Assembly (NCBI GenBank): GCA_002387005.1
Contig: DGKN01000178.1
Location: forward strand, 1-5,068
Direction: 5' to 3'
Origin: Propionibacteriaceae bacterium UBA4569
Lineage (GTDB): Bacteria; Actinomycetota; Actinomycetes; Propionibacteriales; Propionibacteriaceae
DNA: 5,068 bases
Below the pieces are notes generated by a model. That model was not told the origin of the DNA. It made no database searches and saw only the letters and a list, made by a program, of their open reading frames with translations. The position numbers and the translations under genes are program-made. Shown here one piece after another: positions 1 through 5,068 of this stretch. Within the stretch, counting starts at the first letter, position 1. Each line of letters starts with the position of its first letter.

Positions 1-1010
1 CCGTGGGTCCGCGCACGGTGGTGCTGGCCGGTGACGCCCCCGTGGCGGTCGGGCGGCGGGCGCGGGTGCTGGCCCAGGCCGCCAACCTGCCGCTGCTGGC
101 CGAACCGTCCAGCAATGCTCGCTCCGGTGACAGGGCGATCGCGACCTACCGATTGCTGCTCGACAAGGCCGATCTCGGCGGACGGATCGAGCGGGTCATC
201 GTCTTCGGACGTCCGACCTTGTCGCGGCCGGTGAGCCGATTGTTGGCCCGGCGCGACGTCCAGGTGGTGCTGGTGGCCGACCAAGCCACCTGGGTCGACC
301 CGGGGTTCAGCGCACGGGCCGTGGTCGACGCCGTCGACCTGGCTCCCGGTGACCCCCACTGGACCAACCAGTGGCTCACCGGCGACCAGACCCTGCAGAT
401 CAAGATTGAGATGGCCCGGCGTGAAATCGATGAGGGCGGACGACTCGACGGGGGACGTCTGGCCGAACTGGTCGTCGGCCGGGTGGGTGACGGCGCGCTG
501 GTGCTGGGTTCGTCGAACCCGATCCGGGATGCCGATCTTGCCGCGATCGGCGCCGGGGCGCCGCGCGTCTACGCGAACCGCGGGCTGGCCGGCATTGACG
601 GCACCATCTCGACCGCCATCGGTGTGCACCTCGGGCTGGGGGAGCCGGTGACCGCCCTGATGGGCGACCTGACCTTCCTGCACGACGTCGGCGGGCTGTG
701 GCTCGGACGCCTCGAACGCCCTCCGTTGGTGCGCATCGTGGTCGCGAGCGATGCGGGCGGGTCAATCTTCCACACCCTCGAACAAGGGGGTCCGGAGCAT
801 GCGGACGACTTCGAGCGGGTCTTCGGCACTCCCCACGACGTGGACCCTGCCCAGGTGGCAGTGGCCTACGGCTGGCAGGTGGCACAGGTGACGGACACCT
901 CCGAGCTCGCTTCGCGCCTGTTGGTCCCCGTCCAGGGCCCCGAGGCCCTGGTGGTGCCCATCTCACGGGACGACCGCCGCGCCTGGGCAGAGCGCCTGGC
1001 CTCCCTCTAG
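1..1010 (+). CDS. menD: MenD, SEPHCHC synthase (menaquinone biosynthesis), C-terminal part, 5' truncated by window edge
   Basis: Thiamine-diphosphate (ThDP) enzyme of the cytosolic menaquinone pathway. It joins isochorismate to the succinic-semialdehyde carbanion from 2-oxoglutarate, releasing CO2 and forming SEPHCHC. Only the last ~335 codons are present; the frame is open to the left edge, so the N-terminal ThDP-pyrimidine domain and true start lie outside. The GTG at position 3 is internal. Counting residues from it, the central domain comes first, then SSNPIRD at 170-176, NRGLAGIDGT at 192-201, the Mg-ThDP motif GDLTFLHD at 221-228 (followed by GGL), and FERVFGTPHDVD at 270-281. These are strong MenD signatures. 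The usual N-[N/D]-N-G-G segment reads SDAGG (249-253): the central Asp expected to bind Mg is kept, but both flanking Asn are changed. The gene ends at TAG 1008-1010, converging on the GNAT gene 45 bp away. Identification is secure; activity is inferred. Confidence 0.95.
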   Translation, partial: VGPRTVVLAGDAPVAVGRRARVLAQAANLPLLAEPSSNARSGDRAIATYRLLLDKADLGGRIERVIVFGRPTLSRPVSRLLARRDVQVVLVADQATWVDPGFSARAVVDAVDLAPGDPHWTNQWLTGDQTLQIKIEMARREIDEGGRLDGGRLAELVVGRVGDGALVLGSSNPIRDADLAAIGAGAPRVYANRGLAGIDGTISTAIGVHLGLGEPVTALMGDLTFLHDVGGLWLGRLERPPLVRIVVASDAGGSIFHTLEQGGPEHADDFERVFGTPHDVDPAQVAVAYGWQVAQVTDTSELASRLLVPVQGPEALVVPISRDDRRAWAERLASL

Positions 1011-1055
1011 CCCCACGCTGCCCAGTCGTGCTGCGCCAACCTCGACTCGGCGCCG

Positions 1056-1853
1056 TCAGCGATGCCAGACGGCTGGGGTGGTGGTCGTGATGGGCGCCAG
1101 GCCAGCTCGGGCCAGGATGGGGCGCGAGTATTCGGTGCAGTCGGACTGCAGGTAGTTCTTGCCGTGGGCCTTGGCCGAGCGGGCGCGTTCGGCCGTGATC
1201 GCCCGGTACAGACCCTTGCCGCGATGGTGCTCGTCGCAGGCGCCTCCCCACAGGCCCGCGAAGTCGGTGCCGGGGACGAAGTCGACGCGTCCGGAACACA
1301 CCACCTCGCCTGACCCATCACGCACCAGCCACATCTCGAACGAATCCGGGTCGGCCTCGAAGCGCGCCACGAGTTCGTCGGCACGGCGCAGGGAGTCACC
1401 CGGGGCATCCCCGAAGACATCTCCGGCTAGCGCCTCGGCCGCGCGCAGCTGCTCCTGGCCGTCCGCACGCTCAAGGCTGTACCCAGCAGGCAGGCCGGAT
1501 CCCGCGGCGATCACCGCCTCCATCGTGCCCGCCATCACGGTCTCCTCGTCCTCGAAGACGAAGCCAGCACCCTCCAGCAGACCACGTAGCTTTGGCAGTG
1601 GGTCGTGGCCCCTCGTCTTCCACTCGAAGTGGTCGATCCGTGCGTCGGATGCATAGTGCTGGACGACCCTCGCGACCAGCGGCGCCAGGTCGAGCCACGT
1701 CGGGATCTCCCGATAGGTGACGAAACCGCGCCCGCGCTTGGGGAAGCTGGCGGCGAGCAGCGGGCCGATGCGCACCACCTCGTCCGCGTCGTACACCTCG
1801 GCCTCGGCACGCAGTTGCTCGTCATAGCGGCGCAGCAGTTCATCGGGGTTCAT
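1056..1853 (-). CDS. GNAT-family N-acetyltransferase, substrate unknown
   Basis: A 265-residue cytosolic protein with a C-terminal GNAT acetyl-CoA-binding fold, expected to acetylate an amine or amino group; nothing shows the substrate. The core runs from about residue 125 to the end. FAGLWGGACDEHHRGKGLY (198-216) is the beta4/motif A segment with an H-x-x-G-x-G pyrophosphate loop (209-214), His replacing the usual Gln/Arg. SRPILARAGL (243-252) is the usual motif B ending. The N-terminal ~110 residues contain FEWKTRGHDPLPKL (76-89) and GFVFEDEE (97-104), as in many actinobacterial GNATs with a degenerate N-terminal GNAT-like half. I chose ATG at 1853; an in-frame TTG at 1889 adds only 12 residues. 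Neither start has a clear Shine-Dalgarno, so the start is uncertain. It lies 66 bp downstream of the nuclease on the same strand, so co-transcription is plausible, and it converges on menD. Confidence 0.85.
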   Translation of the reverse strand: MNPDELLRRYDEQLRAEAEVYDADEVVRIGPLLAASFPKRGRGFVTYREIPTWLDLAPLVARVVQHYASDARIDHFEWKTRGHDPLPKLRGLLEGAGFVFEDEETVMAGTMEAVIAAGSGLPAGYSLERADGQEQLRAAEALAGDVFGDAPGDSLRRADELVARFEADPDSFEMWLVRDGSGEVVCSGRVDFVPGTDFAGLWGGACDEHHRGKGLYRAITAERARSAKAHGKNYLQSDCTEYSRPILARAGLAPITTTTPAVWHR

Positions 1854-1919
1854 CCCATGACAGTGTCGCGCCCAACCTCGGTCGCACAAGCGATTTTGCG
1901 CCAGCCCAAGCCCACGAGC

Positions 1920-3659
1920 TCACTCGGGGTCGGCAGGGGTGGAGATGTCGGTGCCCTCCAGGGAACGCAACCATTGGCGCAGCTGGTGGGTGGCCCGCAC
2001 GTCGTCCTCGTTGTACTCCAGCACCCGGCGCCTCGCCTCGGCCCTCGCCAAGGCGTCCGAGCCGTGCACGGCGTCGCTGAACCAGCGTTGCGAGTTCAGG
2101 CCGCCCGGGTCATCGTCGCGCCACTCGAAACCAGCCCCCGAGCGGGCAACCACCTTCAGCCCGAGTCCGTTGGTGCCGAAGAAGTGCTGTTTGATCAGCA
2201 GGAACAGGTCGACGAAGGAGCCTCGGACGCGCTTCGCGGCGGCCACCAGGTCAGCGTCGTCGCTGCGACGGGCCAGCCGCATCAGGTGCACGACCTCGTA
2301 GTCGGAGTAGTGGTACACCTTCATCCCCGGCCGCTCGGACAGCAGCTGGTCCAGCCACATGATCGCCGCTCGCGCGAGCGCGACCTCCGAGTCATTGTCC
2401 AGGTCGGTGAAAGAGCTCACCTCGTGGTACCACGGGTCCGCGTCGCTGAACCGATCGTGCACCAGGAAACCCCACAGGTACACCCGGTCCCCGGCCGAGG
2501 TTTCGATGTCGAAGTCGATCTCCAGGTCGCTTTCGGGCAATTCGATGGGGTCGGCCGTCAACCGTTCCAGCTCCACCCCGGAGAGCATCAGCGCCGCCCG
2601 GCGAGCGGCCAGCCGCAGCCGGTGATCAGCACCCTGGCGGTGGGCCACCTCGGGGAGGTAGGCCTCCATCATTCCCTCGACGTCGGCGCTGGCCAGGTCG
2701 GCCAGGGTGTTGATGCCGTGATGGCGCAGCACTGAGATCTCGCGCACGTCGAGGGGCGACTTGTTGATCCGCAGGCTGAGGTCGTCGTCGTCCAACTGTG
2801 GCTTGCAGACCTCCCACCAGATGCAGTGCTCGCACTCGCGCACCACGATTGGCTGGACCATCTGCCGCGGGTCGTCAGGGCCACCGGTGCGCTGGGACGC
2901 CCGCTCGGCCACCTTCATCCGGAACCCGAACTCGTGGTCATAGCGCTCCAATGGGGAGCGCAGCGTCCAGCCGGTGAGGGCCGTCCGGGAGAAGGTGCGC
3001 AGGAACTTGCGGGTCAGCTCCACCCAGCTGACCACCGGCTCGGCGGCGTGGGGACGCAGGATGTCGGTGCCGATCACCCCGGCCAGAGGGACCTCCGCCG
3101 CATGTCCCGTGGCGTCCAACAGGCGCCAGTAGTGGGCCATCTGCAGCAGGTCCTGGTCGCGGGAGGGCTTGAAGGTCCAACCCATCAGCTCCTCGCAGTC
3201 GGCCCAACCAGGAGCTTCCAGCCGGCTGAAGCGCAGCCCCACCTCGGGGGCAGCCTGTTCGAGCACCCGGTGCCGCTTCACCTCGACGGGGGCATACCCC
3301 GGACGTCCGTCGCTCCGGTCGGGGCCCCGCACCAAAAGGTCGGCCTGGCCCCGGCGTCCACCCACCGGGTCGACGGGCAACCTGCCGCCCACGATGATCT
3401 GCTCCCCGGCGGCCAGCGCCGCCAGCGTCGCCTCGATCACGAACTGGCGCCCCAGATGGGCCTGCGGGCGTAGGTCCAACACCTTGCTGCGCCGGCAGAT
3501 GGCGGCCAGCATGTCGTCCTCGAAGGCCTTGCCACCGGCGAAGAGCTCGGTGAGGGCCTCGTCGACCACCGCTTCGGGCTGCGTGAGCGTCGGGTCGTAC
3601 TGGTTCTGCGTCTTGACCGGGCACGAGCGTGCCGCGTAGGCGTCCAGAAGTATGTCCAT
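1920..3659 (-). CDS. TM0106/COG2251-type RecB-family nuclease: Fe-S PD-(D/E)XK domain plus DEDD exonuclease-like domain
   Basis: A 579-residue predicted DNA nuclease with two catalytic modules. The N-terminal module is Cas4/AddB-like: C13 near the start, E76, G-x-x-D ending at D107 (GQADLL), E126-V-K128 and Q173-xxx-Y177, i.e. the full RecB-type PD-(D/E)XK set. It is closed by C276-x2-C279-x5-C285, which with C13 gives the four cysteines expected to hold a [4Fe-4S] cluster. A helix-hairpin-like stretch, LRHHGINTLADLA (311-323), follows. The C-terminal module is RNase H-like/DEDD: DFDIET (382-387), YHYSDYE (449-455) and YNEDDVRAT (549-557), fitting ExoI, ExoII and ExoIII motifs. ATG 3659 is chosen because MDILLDAY places C13 correctly; the frame runs further upstream but only as a shadow of menG. 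No good Shine-Dalgarno is seen. The 8-nt gap after the menG stop suggests coupling. The family is known by sequence; its substrate and role are, to my knowledge, not established. Confidence 0.88.
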   Translation of the reverse strand: MDILLDAYAARSCPVKTQNQYDPTLTQPEAVVDEALTELFAGGKAFEDDMLAAICRRSKVLDLRPQAHLGRQFVIEATLAALAAGEQIIVGGRLPVDPVGGRRGQADLLVRGPDRSDGRPGYAPVEVKRHRVLEQAAPEVGLRFSRLEAPGWADCEELMGWTFKPSRDQDLLQMAHYWRLLDATGHAAEVPLAGVIGTDILRPHAAEPVVSWVELTRKFLRTFSRTALTGWTLRSPLERYDHEFGFRMKVAERASQRTGGPDDPRQMVQPIVVRECEHCIWWEVCKPQLDDDDLSLRINKSPLDVREISVLRHHGINTLADLASADVEGMMEAYLPEVAHRQGADHRLRLAARRAALMLSGVELERLTADPIELPESDLEIDFDIETSAGDRVYLWGFLVHDRFSDADPWYHEVSSFTDLDNDSEVALARAAIMWLDQLLSERPGMKVYHYSDYEVVHLMRLARRSDDADLVAAAKRVRGSFVDLFLLIKQHFFGTNGLGLKVVARSGAGFEWRDDDPGGLNSQRWFSDAVHGSDALARAEARRRVLEYNEDDVRATHQLRQWLRSLEGTDISTPADPE

Positions 3660-3667
3660 CCGCAGTC

Positions 3668-4363
3668 TCAGGCGGCCCAGCCGCGGTGCAGCGCCACCAT
3701 GCCCTGGCTCAGGTTCTTCCAGCCCACGGCCTTCCAACCGGCCTCGGCCATCAGGTCTGCCAGGGCCTGCTGGTCGTGCCAGCCCAGGATCGACTCCGCC
3801 AGGTAGTCGTAGGCAGCCGAGTTGGACGACAGTGCGCTCATGGCGGGGATGATGCGCGTCATCCACTCCTTGTAGAAGTAGCGCAGGGGAGCGAGCGTCG
3901 GGGTGGAGAACTCACAGATCACGACCTGCCCACCCGGGCGGGTGACGCGACGCATCTCCGTCAAGGCGGCCAGCGTGTCCTCGACATTGCGCAGGCCGTA
4001 GCTGATCGTCACGCAGTCGAAGACGCCGTCGGCGTAGGGCAGTTCCAGCGCGTCCCCGGCGACGAACTGCAGGTGCGGCTGGCGCTCCCGTCCGACGCCC
4101 AGCATGCCGAGGCTGATGTCGGTGGGGAAGACCTGCGCTCCCTCGGCGGCGAAGGTGGCAGAGCTGCTGCCGGTGCCAGCTGCGAGGTCGAGGATCCGCT
4201 GCCCCGGTTTGGGATCGACGGCCTCCACCACGTCCTTGCGCCACTGACGCTGGACCCCCAACGTCATCACGTCGTTCATCAGGTCATAACGCTTGGCGAC
4301 GCCGTCGAACATGGACGCGACATCAGCGCGGCGCTTGGCAAGGGTGGCACGGGTCTCGAACAC
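3668..4363 (-). CDS. menG: MenG/UbiE, demethylmenaquinone C-methyltransferase
   Basis: SAM-dependent methyltransferase for the last step of menaquinone synthesis: it methylates the naphthoquinone ring of demethylmenaquinone, probably at the inner membrane face. The protein is 231 residues, normal for the family. Both UbiE signatures are clear: [16 protein letters not shown] at 26-41 and [15 protein letters not shown] at 139-153. The SAM-binding motif I is [12 protein letters not shown] at 58-69, with TDIS at 81-84 and GDALELPY at 103-110. The GTG at 4363 is chosen because it leaves 17 residues before ASMFDG, close to actinobacterial MenG as I recall it. The frame is open up to ATG 4456, but that extension is Arg/Pro/Thr-rich and merely translates the 12-bp DNA repeats. 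A GGGAAG sequence (4377-4372 on the minus strand) lies 8 nt before the GTG, a weak ribosome-binding site. It is the first gene of a probable menG-nuclease-GNAT operon. In a strict menaquinone organism menG is the apt symbol; ubiE is the generic name. Confidence 0.93.
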   Translation of the reverse strand: MFETRATLAKRRADVASMFDGVAKRYDLMNDVMTLGVQRQWRKDVVEAVDPKPGQRILDLAAGTGSSSATFAAEGAQVFPTDISLGMLGVGRERQPHLQFVAGDALELPYADGVFDCVTISYGLRNVEDTLAALTEMRRVTRPGGQVVICEFSTPTLAPLRYFYKEWMTRIIPAMSALSSNSAAYDYLAESILGWHDQQALADLMAEAGWKAVGWKNLSQGMVALHRGWAA

Positions 4364-4397
4364 CCACCTAGCTTCCCACACGGCTCCCACGGTTCTT

Positions 4398-4421
4398 GGG
4401 GACGTTGCTGGGGACGTTGCT
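4398..4421. repeat. Two perfect tandem copies of a 12-bp unit in the menG/ABC intergenic region
   Basis: The unit ggggacgttgct occurs at 4398-4409 and again at 4410-4421 with no mismatch. A further gggg follows at 4422-4425, so a third copy may have begun or decayed. The repeat lies 35 bp upstream of the chosen menG GTG, in its probable leader or promoter. Because 12 bp is four codons, it stays open in the menG frame, where it reads as PATS-PATS. It could be a replication-slippage duplication, a pair of same-face protein sites, or neutral. Confidence 0.85.
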
Positions 4422-4425
4422 GGGG

Positions 4426-4449
4426 GCGGTGTTCGATGCGGTGTTCGAA
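4426..4449. repeat. Second adjacent 12-bp tandem duplication, one mismatch
   Basis: The unit gcggtgttcgat at 4426-4437 is followed by gcggtgttcgaa at 4438-4449, 11 of 12 identical. It has a different sequence from the 4398-4421 repeat but the same period, and starts only 4 bp after it. Each copy carries GTTCGA (4431-4436 and 4443-4448); the second forms the palindrome TTCGAA (4444-4449). It sits in the middle of the divergent promoter region, about 55 bp before the ABC gene and about 62 bp before menG. Confidence 0.8.
4433..4448. promoter_or_regulatory. Candidate LexA/SOS-box-like site, degenerate
   Basis: TCGATG-CGGT-GTTCGA matches the actinobacterial LexA box TCGAAC-N4-GTTCGA at 10 of 12 fixed positions with exact 4-bp spacing. 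One half-site is perfect; the other has TG for AC. It lies between the divergent menG-nuclease-GNAT operon and the ABC gene, so it could act on either. A DNA-repair-like nuclease in the operon makes SOS control sensible. However, the match arises within a tandem duplication whose direct repeats each carry GTTCGA, and the two mismatches are in bases usually conserved. This is a hypothesis only. Confidence 0.25.
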
Positions 4450-4491
4450 GCCGCATCCGAGGCACCGGACGGAAGGGCTTCTGGGATGCAC

Positions 4492-4497
4492 CACAAT
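4492..4497 (+). promoter_or_regulatory. Possible -10 element placing the ABC transcript start at its ATG (leaderless)
   Basis: CACAAT shares four of six bases with TATAAT and ends 7 bp before the ATG at 4505, the spacing for a transcript that begins at the start codon. Leaderless mRNAs are common in actinobacteria, and this gene lacks a convincing Shine-Dalgarno, which agrees. No recognisable -35 hexamer is seen about 17 bp upstream, so support is weak. Confidence 0.2.
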
Positions 4498-4504
4498 GGG
4501 GCCC

Positions 4505-5068
4505 ATGTCCAAGCGCAAGACCGTCCTCAAGGTGAGCGACCTCACCAAGTCATACGGCGACCACGTGATCGTCGACAAGTTCAACCTGGAGGTGGGCGAG
4601 GGCGAGGCCGTCGCACTCACCGGGCGCAATGGCGCGGGCAAGTCGACCGTCCTGCGCTGCATCGTCGGCGCCGACCGCCCCAGCGAGGGCACCGTCGAGG
4701 TCTGCGGCCTGCGGATGCAGGAGTCCAACCCCGAGATCCGACGCAATGTCGCGACGGTCATCGACGACCTCGACTTCTTCCCCGACCTGTCCGTCGTGGA
4801 GCACCTGGACCTACTGGCCCGCGCCCACGGCCTGGACGATGCCGACGCGCTGGTGGACGAGGTGCTGGAGGAGGTGCAGCTGGTGTCGCAGGCAGGGCAG
4901 CTGCCCACCACGCTGTCGTCCGGTCAGCGCCGGCGTCTCGCACTGGCAACGGCCTTCGTCCGTCCCCGCAAGCTGTTGGTGCTGGACGAGCCGGAGCAGC
5001 GCCTCGACGTCGAGGGCATCGAGTGGCTGGGCCAGCGCCTGCGCCGCGATCTGGACGAGGGACTGGCC
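4505..5068 (+). CDS. ABC transporter ATP-binding protein, N-terminal part, 3' truncated by window edge
   Basis: The frame stays open to the window end, giving 188 residues, most of a nucleotide-binding domain that would power transport with a membrane partner outside the window. Visible motifs: Walker [10 protein letters not shown] (40-48), signature LSSGQ (137-141), and Walker B KLLVLDEP (156-163) with catalytic Glu E162. The Q-loop segment [19 protein letters not shown] (83-101) has Asp where Gln is expected (about D87). The D-loop reads PEQRLD (163-168) instead of the common P-x-SGLD. The H-loop would lie beyond the edge. No signal peptide or membrane segment is present, as expected for a separate ATPase subunit. 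Start: ATG 4505 gives [10 protein letters not shown]; an in-frame ATG at 4496 would add MGP. Neither has a good Shine-Dalgarno. It is divergent from menG across 141 bp. The substrate cannot be told. An ABC-type ATPase is certain; the subfamily is unclear. Confidence 0.92.
   Translation, partial: MSKRKTVLKVSDLTKSYGDHVIVDKFNLEVGEGEAVALTGRNGAGKSTVLRCIVGADRPSEGTVEVCGLRMQESNPEIRRNVATVIDDLDFFPDLSVVEHLDLLARAHGLDDADALVDEVLEEVQLVSQAGQLPTTLSSGQRRRLALATAFVRPRKLLVLDEPEQRLDVEGIEWLGQRLRRDLDEGLA

Noticed and set aside
1033..1053. GCGCC...GGCGC inverted repeat between menD and GNAT as a bidirectional terminator
   Set aside because: Only five base pairs around an 11-nt loop and no T-tract; expected by chance in such G+C-rich sequence.
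400..1299. Minus-strand open frame of 299 codons across the menD end and GNAT end
   Set aside because: Arg/Pro/Gly-rich shadow spanning two convergent genes that both have strong motifs.
1605..2735. Plus-strand open frame of 376 codons
   Set aside because: It runs antisense across the GNAT start and half of the nuclease, both with clear family motifs. It is His/Gln/Val-rich with no recognisable motif, typical of an antisense shadow in high-G+C DNA.
2826..3473. Plus-strand open frame of 215 codons
   Set aside because: Fully antisense to the Fe-S nuclease domain; no motif and biased composition.
1920..3659. Reading the Cas4-like nuclease as part of a CRISPR or phage-defence system
   Set aside because: No CRISPR repeats, other cas genes, helicase, toxin or mobile-element genes are in the window; the neighbours are housekeeping.
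3660..3866. Upstream extension of the nuclease frame (69 further codons)
   Set aside because: It overlaps the conserved menG C-terminus in another frame, and the family-like N-terminus MDILLDAY with C13 begins at 3659.
4364..4456. Longer MenG starting at ATG 4456 (31 extra residues)
   Set aside because: The extension is Arg/Pro/Thr-rich and encodes the tandem DNA repeats; the GTG at 4363 gives the normal family length. It is not fully excluded.
4279..4911. Minus-strand open frame of 210 codons
   Set aside because: Antisense to the ABC ATPase and overlapping the menG start; Ser/Arg/Pro-rich without domain features.

Overview
The window is a compact, high-G+C stretch (about two thirds G+C by eye, strong G/C bias at third codon positions) of chromosomal housekeeping type. 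A menaquinone route with MenD and MenG, GTG and probably leaderless starts, and the style of the GNAT and ABC proteins all point to an actinobacterium. Propionibacteriales-like is my guess; it is an inference, and no marker gene here fixes the genus.

Layout: (1) 1-1010, plus strand: C-terminal part of menD, cut by the left edge. (2) 1011-1055: a short convergent gap. (3) 1056-4363, minus strand: three genes read right to left as a likely operon. These are menG (4363-3668), an uncharacterised TM0106/COG2251-type RecB-family nuclease (3659-1920, 8 nt after menG) and a GNAT acetyltransferase (1853-1056, 66 nt after the nuclease). (4) 4364-4504: a 141-bp divergent intergenic region with two adjacent 12-bp tandem duplications and a degenerate match to an actinobacterial LexA/SOS box. 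(5) 4505-5068, plus strand: N-terminal part of an ABC-transporter ATPase, cut by the right edge.

Functionally, menD and menG are an early and the last step of menaquinone synthesis. They face each other, with a DNA-processing enzyme and an acetyltransferase in between. The nuclease is the most interesting gene. It combines a Cas4/AddB-like Fe-S PD-(D/E)XK nuclease module with a DEDD-type exonuclease module in one chain, and both sets of catalytic residues look intact. The possible SOS box upstream of its operon gives a testable link to DNA damage. No mobile element, CRISPR array, rRNA or tRNA gene was seen.
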